Assembly (NCBI GenBank): GCA_029959085.1
Contig: JARWIR010000092.1
Location: 558,001 to 622,000, forward strand
DNA length: 64,000 nucleotides
DNA from: Nemophila menziesii
Taxonomy: Eukaryota > Streptophyta > Magnoliopsida > Boraginales > Hydrophyllaceae
Reading direction: 5' to 3'
Below are positions 11,269 to 23,382 of this stretch, one piece after another (position 1 is the stretch's first letter; each line of letters begins with the position of its first letter). The notes beneath the pieces are model-generated. The model worked only from the letters and a program-made list of their open reading frames with translations, was not told the DNA's origin and made no database searches. A program made the position numbers and the translations under genes.

Positions 11269-12856
11269 GTAAATTTTTCTAATTATTCAATTGTTTTTTA
11301 TTTATTTTTTTGTCAATAACTTATATATTTATTAAATGAATTTTTTTAATTACTTTAAACACAAATTAAACACCCATCCACCACTACAAATCCCTAGGTT
11401 ATACACGGGTGTTGAAAGAGTAGAAGATATATCCTTGTGTTATTACCAAAATAGCAATTAAACTCTTATGAAGTGATTGATTTGTAACAATAAGGTAAAA
11501 AATTTAGATTCACCTACCTTGATCCACCTAGTGTCTTAGATCTAAATTAGGATCCACCTACTTGCTTTAAATTTTTTGCTTCATATTGCACGCCCAAAAA
11601 AACACTGCGACCCGGATGTTATTTATTTTTATAAACCATAAAATTTAGTAAAAACAATTAATTATATAATATATGATTATAGAGGAAGGTTTAATAAGAA
11701 AGAATCCTTTATTCTATCAAATCTATGGCAATTGGTGAGACTGCCGTCTATGTAAAGTACCCTCGTATAATAGGTTATAGTTACTTAAAACAAGGTTATA
11801 GTTACTTAAAACAGCTTCCAATTAAATAACGCCAATAGGTGAATTGTTAAAATTAGGTATACCAAGTGTAATATATTTCGGTTTAAAGTATTTACGGGTA
11901 ACCCAAGCATAGGGTAAAAAAAAGTTTACCTTCGGTTTACCCGCATTAATCAACATTAGTCAAATTTTTTTAACGCATGAAAAATTTAGAAAAATGACAA
12001 AATTTAAAACACCGATATCATTATACTTCTAAAGATTCAAGTTACAATTTTAACATTATAAATCAAGAACTCGTGAATCGAACAGTTCAAAATAATTTAC
12101 AATCAGTTACAATCATTTTGTTTGAACATCAAAAGCGTAGGTTGACCGGGAACTTGGTAGTGACCTTTAGAATATCTTAGAAGTCAAATGAAAAACTTTT
12201 CTCATATGCATGTTTGTATATATTTTTTATTACATGGTTTTTCGGTTTAAGTAACCATAACCCAATAGATTGAGTAATATACGGGTAAAATACATGGACC
12301 CATAGATTATAAGGTAAATCAATGAGTAAGGTTGGTTCATGTAAAATTAACACATGTTTCGCGTCGGTTTGATTAAAATTAACTCGGTGTTTTGGTTTTG
12401 GTAAATTTTTGCTCTGCCATAGACAAAAATATCATTCCACACTGTCATGATATCACTGCTACACCATAAAAATAGAAGGAAAAAAATTCAAACTCATCTC
12501 TTCACCATCAATGAAATTGATTTTAATTCACAACATAGTCACATCAATTTTTTTATAATTCTTCAAAATTTAAATTTATGTAAATCCACTCGTGTATAAT
12601 TATACATAAATCATTTAATATACAAGGTTTTTTTCCTGGCGTTGCATGTCAATATTTTACAATTGTTGTTGAAATGAAAAGGATAAATCTTCAGTATCTG
12701 ATCAAATGGTATGTACTCTATTGCCTATCTTTTATATGTTTATGCATAAATTTAAATTTTCTTCTTAAAAAGAGCAAGTGTGATTTTTGTTTGGATTCAT
12801 TAATCGAATTTGGATTAAAAAGATAATATATAAGTTTTTTTGTTGATTTAAAGCAG

Positions 12857-13043
12857 GCAAGGATGGCCAGAATAGACAAATACATGGGAACCTCTAGAAA
12901 ATCCATCGTTAATCAAGGATGACGTTGATGCTTTTTAAGAAAGGTTAGCTATTTTTTCACCATAGTGATAGTGCACAAAGAAAGAGAGGTGTAAGAGGCG
13001 ACAAAGACTTGACATAGTTGTAGTGTTTAGGGTTTTGTTTATC
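12857..13043 (+). pseudogene. LHP1: LHP1-like chromodomain exon, U3 copy
   Basis: Acceptor and GTAAGT donor both preserved. A 5-base loss (gttgtagtgtttagg) in the 3' part shifts the end of the frame. GWPE, NTWEPLEN and the DVDAF block are readable, although the phase of EE is broken by a tttttaagaaagg change. Confidence 0.7.
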
Positions 13044-13747
13044 GTAAGTAACATTTTATTAGAGTTACAAATAATTAAATAGATGTTAATTTTGCATAAA
13101 TCTTTGATTTTTTTATTGTCAAAACAACATATATTTTATGAAAAGTCACGTATTATCAAATGAACTTCAAAATTACAACAATTTTTCCCTTTACATTTAT
13201 TCTTAGTAATCTTTACTCACGAGCTAGATGTCGTGCCTATAAATTATTATCCACATTCACTATAATTTTAATATATACCCCATAATACCATAACTCTTAC
13301 TTCCCCTAAAATATCATATCGTGCCTCATTCAATCATTTAATCCACTACTCAAAATATTTAGCAACCTATAGTACCTAATATAGCAATAAAACCACTAGC
13401 ATAATCCCTTTAGCTCAATTTACGAACCCACTACCCCAATCACAAATTTTGAAAAACTACCTCTCGTGCACTCTATATTTTAAATGTAAACATAACCCAT
13501 ATTTTTTAAACTTATCCGGACTATTTGCCACACTACATTAGGCAACCCACATCCTAATTTGATATTATAAGTGTTCTATCATCAATCAACTCCTACCATA
13601 TCCAACTCCCACCTCGTTGCAAGCTTAAAAAAAGGTAGGTCTACCTACTTTTAATATTTTGTCTCATGCAAAAAAAAATTCTCATTCACATTACACATTT
13701 AGTTAGCATTTTCAATCCAATTAAGCATCTAGAGTTCATTAATTTGT

Positions 13748-14420
13748 ATATAAAACTCTTCGAAATATGGAAATTGATGATGAAGGATAATGCTCCTATT
13801 GTTATTACATGGGTTCTTTAGTTTAAGTACAAGGTTGATGGTAGTGTAGAGCGTTGCAGATCATGGTTAGTAGATACAATGGTTACTCAATTAAGAAGAC
13901 TTAACTACCCCTAGTATATGTTACATATTGTTAGCACATTGGTTCTTCAAATTAGGAACAAGGTTGATGGTAGTGTGGAGCGTTGCAGATCGTGGTTAGT
14001 AGATATAATGATTACTCGGTTACGAGTAATCATTATATCTATTGTTCTCCAATTGCAAAACTCACAAATTTGTAGTGTTAATTATCATTTGTTTCCATAA
14101 AACATTGAGACCTTCCTCAAATGGATGTTTATAACACCTTCGTACATGGTAATTTCTATGAAGAAGTCTAGACTATACAAACATTATTGGTAAATAGGGA
14201 TAGAAATTATAATGTATGTTAGGCAATTATTATATGATCTCAAATAGTCCTATCGCAATTGGGTTGCCAAATAATATTCAACATCATTACAAGAATATGG
14301 TTATTCACCTTCACTAGTAATTGATATTGATTGGGCAAGGTACCTCACAACAAGACGCTCAACCACGGAATTTTACATCATGTTAGAAGAATCCATTTTA
14401 TCTTGGAGATCGAAGAAAGA
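13748..14420 (+). mobile_element. Ty1-copia relic, U3 copy with internal deletion
   Basis: Retains the duplicated KVDGSVERCRSWLVD segment, the QMDV block and LLYDLK region, then jumps at about 14318 (tcactagta to attgatattgattggg), losing YVDD and the YFLG block. The RNase H end (DWARYLTTRRSTTEFYIML, ILSWRSKK) remains. Confidence 0.85.
14000..14041. repeat. Inverted repeat in copia relic, 19-bp arms, 4-base loop
   Basis: The arm at 14000-14018 is the perfect reverse complement of 14023-14041 around the loop gtta. It lies at the end of the second KVDGSVER half-repeat. A similar palindrome is in U9 (21-bp arms); U1, U2 and U8 have imperfect versions. Confidence 0.9.
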
Positions 14421-14456
14421 ATTTGATAAAGCAATACAGATTTAGATATATTGTTT

Positions 14457-15030
14457 AATGAAAAAGTAATTTCCAGTAGGAAAATAAAGAAGAAGACACA
14501 TAGATATTCGAAGATAATTCACCCACGGAAATCAAAGAAGCACTAGAATAATTTTCAGCAGAAGATCTACATATCACACCTATCAGGCTATAAATGAAGC
14601 GGGCAACAGAAGTTCATCAGAAAATAGAAAAGGTCGGGCCTCTAGATGGAACAAACAATGAACTATCGAAGAGCCTTAGTAAATTGCGTCAAAAGAAAAA
14701 GAACGGACATCTGAAATAAATATCTTCGACCACTGAAAGAAAGAGCCAATGTAAAGTGAAGTTGGAATTTCTATTAGCCAAATCCAATCCTACAAGTCAA
14801 ATGCTTGGAAGATTCTTGATATAGAATGCCTAATGCATTCTAGGGACTTGTGGACAATTGGAAATATTAAAATAAAGCCTTTTTATAACCATTGTTATTC
14901 TGTTAGAAGAATTAATACAATAAACATACATTGACCAAAGACAACGGGAACCTGACCAACAAATCCAAAAATTCAATTTAAGGCCTAAGAAAGAGAATTA
15001 GAATTAGAATTGAGGCAAAGGCAGTCATGG
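14457..15030 (+). pseudogene. Decayed unidentified frame across U3/U4 boundary
   Basis: Well preserved copy: E..IFEDNSPTEIKEALE, a stop, FSAEDLHITPIRL, then KIEKVGPLDGTNNELSKS and, after the unit boundary, the Q/K/E-rich stretch. No match that I recognise. Confidence 0.42.
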
Positions 15031-15587
15031 AATCTTATAAGCTAGCATTAGAATATCGTATGAATTGATTACTAATGAGTCATATTTCCTAGAAGTTATA
15101 ATCAACTTCTCCAACCCAACTAGAAAATGTGATAATATTATTTTACCATACTCGACGAAAAATAATACTATATAGTTTTTCTCTCATTCTTTTTTCTTGG
15201 AACCATAGAACATATTCCCTGGACAGGCTAGTTAGACGTCCCTTTAGACTAGTGAAATCTAGTATGTTACTCTTATTATTGTATTGTTTTGTCTATTCTT
15301 TCAGATTTTATCATTAAACCAATTTTAGTTGAAAAATACATAAATAAATTTATTAACATATAACCATAAGAAATTTTAATATTTAATTTTTTTATTATAA
15401 TTAATAATATAAAATTTATCATTCTATCAAGAGAAACATAACGTTTAAGTTTTAATTTTTAATTGTGTCACAAAAAATACACAAGAAAAATATAATTGAA
15501 AGTACTTAAAAAAACATAAATTAAATCACAATTTTTTTGAAATGGTGTCGTACAATATTAAAATCATTTTTATTCAGAAAATATCAC

Positions 15588-15905
15588 TCCTCCTTTTTAA
15601 AAACCCTAAGCACCTTCTCCTTCAATTATCATACACATATTTTGATCATCTTTTTCATCAACAAAATTTATCTCTTCTAAAGATACTATTAGAAACTCAT
15701 TTTCTCCTATTTTCTCTACATTTTTCCAACTTGCTATCTTATCTATTATTATTCATCTTTTTCCTGAACCTAGTCTTTATCAATATTATGGTGCATCTAA
15801 AACTAAGTCATTATTCAAACTTCTATTCTACAGAAGCAAATTCAATTCGTGTATATGCTATCTATCAGATCGAGGATCATGACATTTCAGTAATCTTAGG
15901 ACATG
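15588..15905 (+). promoter_or_regulatory. TATA/leader block, U4 copy
   Basis: cctttttaaaaaccctaagc box, then the pyrimidine-rich leader ending at acatg|gtaaat. Confidence 0.38.
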
Positions 15906-16645
15906 GTAAATTTTTCTAATTAGTCAATTGCTTTTTATTTATTTTTTTGTAAATAACTTATATATCAATTAAATGAATTTTTTTAATTGCTTTAAACACA
16001 CATTAAACACCCATCCACCACTACAAATCCCTAGGTTATACACTAGTGTTGAAAGAGTAGAAGATGTATCATTGTGTTATTACCAAAATAGAAATTAAAC
16101 TCTTATTGAGTGGTTGATTTGTAACAATTAGGTAAAAAATTTAGATCCACCTATCTTGATCCACCTACCTTGATCTACCTAGTGTCTTAGATCTAAATTA
16201 GGATCCACCTACAAGCTTTAAATTTTTTGCTTCATATTGCACGCCCAAAAAAACACTGCGACCAAGATGTTATTTATTTTTATAAACCATAAAATTTAGT
16301 AAAAAAAATTATTTAAAAAATATATGGTTATAGAGGAAGGTTTAATCAGACAGACTCCTTTATTCTATCAAATCCATGACAATTGGTGAGATTGCAGTCT
16401 ATGTAAAGTGCCCTCTTATAATAAGTTATATTTACTTAAAACAACTTCCAATTAAATAACACCAGATGAATTTTTAGTATGTTATGACTGTGTTTAGGAA
16501 ATATTAAGTTAGGCGGAAATGAAATATTCATTTGTATTTGAAATAAGAATAGAACGATTTATTACCGTTATGGTCCATGGTGAATTGTATTATATATTGT
16601 AATAGTTTGTAGGCTACAAGATATGTGAAAAGATAAATAAAGTTC

Positions 16646-16981
16646 TGCCAATTATCTATGGCCAGTTGAGGAGGAGAAGGAATTCGAGTCTATAATGAAG
16701 AAGAATCGACTAACAAAGGATAAAAGGTTTATAGCACCTGCTTTGAAAAGCTTGCCTTCCCAGACTAGGAAAAGCATTATCAACTACTATCTGAGCATTT
16801 ACATTCCAACGCAAATAAGGTTGAAGACTAGTATTTCCAGAGATGAGAAATTTGGCATGAGGCGGAGGAGGAGATAGAAGCAGATGGAGAAACCATGCCA
16901 CCAAAGGGTTCAAAGAGGAGAAGTAGATCTTGTAGTTCAAACGCAAAAGCATCCAAAGCTGAGAAGGGTAGCAGGTTCTAA
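16646..16981 (+). pseudogene. Captured SANT/Myb-like C-terminal exon, copy A (frameshifted)
   Basis: Same fragment as the intact copies D and E. A 7-base loss after KFG (tttggcatgagg) shifts the frame and gives a 60-codon product instead of 97. The loss is shared with copy B only. Confidence 0.5.
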
Positions 16982-17344
16982 CCTGGGGATGTTATGACTA
17001 TATTTAGGAAATATTAAGTTAGGCGGGAATGAAATATTCATTTGTATTTGAAATAAGAATAGGACGGTTTATTACCGTTATGGTGAATTGTATTATATAT
17101 TGTAATAGTTTGTAGGCTACAGGATATGTAGAAAGATAAATAAAGTTCCTTCTAATCTCTTTGGTCTTCTCCTTCTTTTTCTCCTTCTTCTTCTATAATT
17201 CTCTTCTTCCATTCCATTATGGGAATGTAGGTATTCAATAATTATATTACAGTATAATCTATTTAAATACTGTAATTCATAATTATTATTAATATATATA
17301 CAATTATTATTTATAAATCATTTCATTGGTGCTTTCATTGAGTG

Positions 17345-17931
17345 ATGGATGTTAGACTCAATTATCAATCCATTGATGCAGTACTCAGAATCTTACGATA
17401 AATTGTTCATATAAATTTAAACGTTTTGATGGTAGTGATCCAGATGATTGGGTGTTACAAGCAAATCGATTTTTTACTATTCATAAAAATGTTGATGACA
17501 GCCGTAGATTGGATTTGGCTTCTCTTCACATGGATGGTCCTGCTCTACAGTGGTTTCAACAAATAAACAATATTTGTTCATTTATAAGTTGGGAAGAATT
17601 TCTTCGATTATTGAAAATTCGATTTATGCAAACAAGGAATAATGTAGATAATATTATTCTGGAAAATTCACATCAACATGTCGAAACTGTTCAAATTTCA
17701 AAGGAGTTTTGTTTTAAAGCACAATCAAAAATTGATATGAAGTCTATAGAAATGGTTTATAGCGTGGATTGCGATAATTTCATTTATTTCCAAGACAATA
17801 ATTTGATAAATGAAGAAATAAATGATTACATTGATAATCAAATTTCTTGGAAAAATATTGACTCCAATATTATTGTAGAGAGCGAATATCTGCATATAGT
17901 GCTTCAAATAAATCAACTTGTGCTACTTTAA
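17345..17931 (+). pseudogene. Ty3-gypsy-type gag fragment, copy A
   Basis: ATG lies just after the primer-binding-site-like motif. The core KRFDGSDPDDW, FFTIHKN.DD..RLDLASLHMDG.ALQWFQ and SWEEFLRLLKIRF is the Retrotrans_gag pattern. This copy has TAA at 17399 (E in others) and a one-base loss in the following CATATAAATTT, so only the part from about 17452 stays open. The last ~85 codons are not clearly gag. Confidence 0.8.
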
Positions 17932-19416
17932 ATAGGTGGATCACTTTTTCCCACAACATTATTTCCACTCTTATTCTTCTATATGATCAAATTTCAGGAA
18001 TAATTTGGTACTTTGCAGAACCATTTTATTAGCAGAACCTTGAGGGCAAGGTTCTTGAAATAGGGTATGGAAATGTTATGACTATGTTTAGGAAATATTA
18101 AGTTAGGCGGGAATGAAATATTCATTTGTATTTGAAATAAGAATAGAACGGTTTATTACCGTTATGGTCCGTTGTAGTGAATTATATTATATATTGTAAT
18201 AGTTTGTAGGCTGCAAGATATGTGAAAAGATAAATAAAGTTTCCTTCTTATCTCTCGTGTCTTCCTTCTCCTTCTTCATTTCTCTTTTATATTCTTCTAT
18301 TCTATAACTCTTCTACCATTCCATTATGGGAAAGTAGATATTCAATAATTATATTACAGTATAATCTATGCAAATACAGTAATTAATTATTATTATTATA
18401 ATTATAATTATTAATCATATATATTTATCTAAATCATCGCATAGTACTGGGTAAACCAAGGGTAATATATTTCGGTTTAAAGAATTTTTGGGTAACCCAA
18501 GGTTAGGGTAAAATTTTTTTTACCTTCGGTTTACCTGCATTAATAACCATTAGTCAAACATTTTTAATTCATGAAAAACTTAGAAAAATGACAAAATTTA
18601 AAAGACCGATATCATTATACTTATAAAGATTAAAGTTAGAATTTTGACATTACAAATCAAGAACTCGTGAATCGAATAGTTCGAATAAGTTACAATCATT
18701 TTGTTTGAACATCAAAAGCGTAGGTAGACCGGGAACTTGGTAGTGACCTTTAGAATATCTTAGAAGCCAAATGAAAAAACTTCTCTCATATGCATGTTTT
18801 GTATATATTTTTTATTACATGGTTTTTCGGTTTAAGTAACCATAACCCAATACATGGACCCGTAAATTATAAGGTAACCCAATGAGTAAGGTTGGTTCAT
18901 GTAAAATTAACATATGTTTCGGGTCGGTTTGGTTGAAATTAATTCGGTTTTTGGTTTTGGTAAATTTTTGCTCTGCCATAGACAAAAATATTCATACCAC
19001 ACTGTCATGATATCTCTGCTACACCATAAATATAGAAGGAAAAAAATTCAATCTCGTCTCTTCATCATCAATGAAATTGATTACAATTCCCAACCTAGTC
19101 ACATCACTTTTTTTATAATTCTTCAAAATTTAAATTTATGTAAATCCACTCGTGTATAATTATACACATATCATTTAATATACAAGGTTTTTTTTCCTGG
19201 CGTTGCATGTCAATATTTTACAATTGTTGTTGAAATGAAAAGGGTAAATTTTCAGTATCTGATCAAATGGTATGTACTCTATTGCCTATCTTTTATATGT
19301 TTATGCATAAATATAAATTTTCTTCTTAAAAAGAGAAAGTGTGATTTTTGTTTGGATTCATTAATCAATTTTGGATTAAAAAGATAATATATACGTTTTA
19401 TGTTGATTTAAAGCAG

Positions 19417-19608
19417 TCAAGGATGGTCAGAATAGACAAGTACATGGGAACCTCTAGAAAATCCATTGTTAATCGAGGATGACGTTGATGCTTTTGAAGA
19501 AAGGTTAGCTATTTTCTCACCATAGTGATAGTGCACAAAGAAAGAGATGTGTAACAGGCGACAAAGACTTGACATAGTTGTATAGTGGTGTTTAGGGTTT
19601 TGTTTATC
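19417..19608 (+). pseudogene. LHP1: LHP1-like chromodomain exon, U4 copy
   Basis: GW-S-E, TSTWEPLEN-type block and DDVDAFEERL readable. The splice donor is mutated (ataaga instead of gtaagt), a change shared only with U5. Confidence 0.68.
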
Positions 19609-19855
19609 ATAAGAAACATTTTATTAGAGTTAGAAATAAATAAATAGATGTTAATTTTGCATAAATCTTTGATTTTTTTTAATGACAAAACAACATATAT
19701 TTTATGAAAAGTCACGTATTATCAAATGAACTTCAAAATTACAACAATTTTTCCCTTTACATTTATTCTTAGTAATCTTTACTCACGAGCTAGATGTTAT
19801 TTTTTTGGGTTGACCCTGGTCAAATATCATATCGTGCCTATAAATTATTATCCAC

Positions 19856-19910
19856 TGAATTTTACATCATGTTAGAAGAATCAATTTTATCTTGGAGATC
19901 GAAGAAAGAA
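19856..19910 (+). mobile_element. Copia RNase H end only, U4 copy
   Basis: Only EFYIMLEESILSWRSKK remains, directly after the deletion junction at 19855. Confidence 0.75.
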
Positions 19911-19945
19911 TTTGATAGCGCAATACAAATTTAGATATATTGTTT

Positions 19946-20520
19946 AATGAAAAAGTCATTTCCAGTAGGAAAAGTAAAGAAGAAGACACATAGATATTCG
20001 AAGATAATTCACCCACAGAAATCGAAGAAGCACTAGAATAATTTTCAGCAGAAGATCTACATATCACACCTATCAAATTAAAAGGAAACGGACAACAGAA
20101 GTTCATCAGAAAATAGAAAAGGTCGGGCCACTAGATGGAACAAACAATGAACTATCGAAGAGCGTAAGTAAATTGCGTTAAAAGAAAAAGAACGGACATC
20201 TGAAATAAATATCTCCGACCACTAAGAGAAAGAGACAATGTAAAGTGAAGTTGGAATTTCTATTAGCCAAATCCAATCCTACAAGTCAAATGCTTGGAAG
20301 ATTCTTGATATAGAATTCATCAGGCATTCTAGGGACTTGTGGACAATTGGAAATATTAAAATGAAGCCTTTTTATAACCATTGTTATTCTGTTAGATGAA
20401 TTGATACAATAAACATACATTTACCAAAAAGCCAACTGGAACCTGACCAACAAATCCGAAAATTCAAATTCAGGGCCTAAGAAAGAGAATTAGAATTAGA
20501 ATTGAGGCAAAGGCAGTCAT
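19946..20520 (+). pseudogene. Decayed unidentified frame across U4/U5 boundary
   Basis: Same frame as at other boundaries, with tcaaattaaaagg in place of tcaggctaaaaagg. This variant is shared with U5/U6. Confidence 0.4.
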
Positions 20521-21078
20521 GGAATCTTATAAGCTAGCATTATAATATCGTATGAATTGATTACTAATGAGTCATATTTCCTAAAAGTTATAATCAACGT
20601 CTCCAACCCAACTAGAAAATGTGATGATATTATTTTACCATACTTGATGAAATATAATACTATATAGTTTTTCTCTCATTCTTTTTTCTTGGAACCATAG
20701 AACATATTCCTTGGACAGGCTAGTTAGACGTCCCTATAGACTAGTGAAATCTAGTATGTTACTCTTATTATTGTATTGTTTTGTCTATTCTTTCAGATTT
20801 TATCAATTAACCAATTTTAGTTGAAAAATACATAAATAAATTTATTAACATATGACCATAAGAAATTTTAATATTTAAATTTTTTATTATAATTAATAAT
20901 ATAAAATTTATCATTCTATAAAGAGAAACATAACGTTTAAGTTTTAATTTTTAATTGTGTCACAAAAAATCAACAAGAAAAATATAATTGAAAATACTTA
21001 AAAAGAATAAATTAAATCACAATTTTTTTGAAATGGTGTCGTCCAATATTAAAATCATTTGTATTCAGAAAATATCAC

Positions 21079-21354
21079 TCCTCCTATTTAAAAACCCTAA
21101 GCACAGCCTCCTTCAATTATCATACACACATTTTGATCATCTTCTTAATCAACAAATATTTATCTCTTCTAAAGATACTATTAGAAACTATACACTATAA
21201 TTCCTCTTTTTCTGAACCTAGTCTTTTTCAATATTATGGTGCATCTAAAACCAAGTCATTATTCAAACTTCCATTCTACGAGTTAAATTCAATCGTGTAT
21301 ATGCTAGTATCTATCAGATCGATGATCACGACATTTCAGTAATCTTAGGACATG
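21079..21354 (+). promoter_or_regulatory. TATA/leader block, U5 copy (shortened)
   Basis: cctatttaaaaaccctaagc gives the best TATA-like box (TATTTAAA) of the series. About 45 bases of the leader (attttctcctactttc...) are missing after agaaactat, as in U6 and U7. Confidence 0.42.
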
Positions 21355-22095
21355 GTAAATTTTTCTAATTATTCAATTGCTTTTTATTTAGTTTTTTGTA
21401 AATAACTTATATATCAATTAAATGAATTTTTTAATTGCTTTAAACACACATTAAACACCCATCCACCACTACAAATCCCAAGGTTATACACGGGTGTTGA
21501 AAGAGTAGAAGATGTATCCTTGTGTTATTACCAAAATAGAAATTAAACTCTTATGGAGTGGTTGATTTGTAACAATTAGGTAAAAAATTTAGATCCACCT
21601 ACCTTGATCCACCTACCTTGATCCATCTAGTGTCTTAGATCTAAATTAGGATCCACCTACACGCTTTAAATTTTTTGCTTCATATTGCACGCCCAAAAAA
21701 CACTACGACCAAGATGTTATTTATTTTTATAAACCATAAAATTTAGTAAAAACAATTATTTAAAAAATATATGGTTATAGAGGAAGGTTTAATCAGACAG
21801 ACTCCTTTATTCTATCAAATCCATGGCAATTGGTGAGATTGCAGTCTATGTAAAGTGCCCTCTTATAATAAGCTATATTTACTTAAAACAACTTCCAATT
21901 AAATAACACCAATAGATGAATTTTTAGTATGTTATGACTGTGTTTAGGAAATATTAAGTTAGGCGGGAATGAAATATTCATTTGTATTTGAAATAAGAAT
22001 AGAACGATTTATTACCGTTATGGTCCATGGTGAATTGTATTATATATTGTAATAGTTTGTAGGCTACAAGATATGTGAAAAGATAAATAAAGTTC

Positions 22096-22431
22096 TGCCA
22101 ATTATCTATGTCCAGTTGAGGAGGAGAAGGAATTCGAGTCTATAATGAAGAAGAATCGACTAACAAAGGATAAAAGGTTTATAGCACCTGCTTTGAAAAG
22201 CTTGCCTTCCCAGACTAGGAAAAGCATTATCAACTACTATATGAGCATTTACATTCCAACGCAAATAAGGTTGAAGACTAGTATTTCCAGAGATGAGAAA
22301 TTTGGCATGAGGCGGAGGAGGAGATAGAAGCAGATGGAGAAACCATGCCACCAAAGGGTTCAAAGAGGAGAAGTAGATCTTGTAGTTCAAACGCAAAAGC
22401 ATCCAAAGCTGAGAAGGGTAGCAGGTTCTAA
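22096..22431 (+). pseudogene. Captured SANT/Myb-like C-terminal exon, copy B (frameshifted)
   Basis: Carries the same 7-base loss as copy A; 60 codons remain open from the ATG at 22145. Confidence 0.5.
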
Positions 22432-22794
22432 ACTGGGGATGTTATGACTATGTTTAGGAAATATTAAGTTAGGCGGGAATGAAATATTCATTTTTATTTG
22501 AAATAAGAATAGGACGGTTTATTACCGTTATGGTGAATTGTATTATATATTGTAATAGTTTGTAGGCTACAGGATATGTAAAAAGATAAATAAAGTTCCT
22601 TCTAATCTCTTTGGTCTTCTCCTTCTTTTTCTCCTTCTTCTTCTATAATTCTCTTCTCCCATTCCATTATGGGAATGTAGGTATTCAATAATTATATTAC
22701 AGTATAATCTATTTAAATACTGTAATTTATAATTATTATTAATATATATACAATTATTATTTATAAATCATTTCATTGGTGCTTTCATTGAGTG

Positions 22795-23382
22795 ATGGAT
22801 GTTAGACTCAATTATCAATCCATTGATGCAGTACTCAGAGTCTTACGAGAAATTGTTCATATCAAATTTAAACGTTTTGATGGTAGTGATCCAGATGATT
22901 GGGTGTTACAAGCAAATCGATTTTTTACTATTCATAAAAATGTTGATGACAGCCGTAGATTGGATTTGGCTTCTCTTCACATGGATGGTCCTGCTCTACA
23001 GTGGTTTCAACAAATAAACAATATTTGTTCATTTATAAGTTGGGAAGAATTTCTTCGATAATTGAAAATTCGATTTATGCAAACAAGGAATAATGTAGAT
23101 AATATTATTCTAGAAAATTCACATCAACATGTCGAAACTGTTCAAATTTCAAAGGAGTTTTGTTTTAAAGCACAATCAAAAATTGATATGAAGTCTATAG
23201 AAATGGTTTCTAGCGTGGATTGCGATAATTTCATTTATTTCCAAGACAATAATTTGATAAATGAAGAAATAAATGATTACATTGATAATCAAATTTCTTG
23301 GAAAAATATTGACTCCAATATTATTGTAGAGAGCGAATATCTGCATATAGTGCTTCAAATAAATCATCTTGTGCTACTTTAA
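22795..23382 (+). pseudogene. Ty3-gypsy-type gag fragment, copy B
   Basis: Open from ATG through SWEEFLR, then TAA at 23059 where the others have TTA (Leu). After it the same frame continues to the common stop. Confidence 0.8.

Larger units (their letters stand above)
10288..14859 (+). repeat. Macrorepeat unit U3 (class B, shortened)
   Basis: Shares with U9 the deletion joining gtgatg to cattc (about 10556), the aataatcac insertion before the TATA box, and the aggtataccaagtgtaat sequence. Two losses are specific to this copy: gagctagatg joined to tcgtgcc (about 13230) and a copia deletion at about 14318. No LTR element at the TAGTA site; the empty site reads gaattgttaaaattaggtata near 11840. 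Confidence 0.92.
16480..18441 (+). mobile_element. Three-LTR non-autonomous LTR element, copy A
   Basis: Begins TGTTATGAC and ends ATCGCA, with TAGTA duplicated at 16475-16479 and 18442-18446. Layout: partial first LTR 16480-16645; captured SANT-like exon; full second LTR 16990-17325; primer-binding-site-like TTGGTGCTTTCATTGAG at 17326; gag fragment; purine-rich agggtatggaaa; third LTR 18074-18441. No protease, RT or integrase. The second and third LTRs differ strongly in their last 200 bases, in the same way in every copy. Confidence 0.9.
14860..20348 (+). repeat. Macrorepeat unit U4 (class C, with LTR element A)
   Basis: Shares with U10 the gtgtcgtacaat variant and the catcaacaaaatttatc leader variant. 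It carries the LTR element at TAGTA. Most of the second spacer and the copia RT are missing: the sequence jumps at about 19855 from tattatccac to tgaattttacatc. From about 16.3 kb on, it closely matches U5. Confidence 0.93.

Noticed and set aside
12718..12906. Minus-strand frames of 62-81 codons over the LHP1-like exon and the GGGTCGG block
   Set aside because: They are antisense shadows of the exon and of spacer sequence, repeated because the unit is repeated, with no domain.
17725..17916. Minus-strand 63-codon frame (MIYLKHYMQIF...) found in all LTR elements
   Set aside because: Antisense to the gag-derived frame; its conservation follows from the amplification.
17932..18073. End of pol (AEPFY-stop-QNLEGKVLEIGYG) before the third LTR
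   Set aside because: It vaguely resembles the LEDKV..G end of plant gypsy pol, but it is too short to support as a feature.
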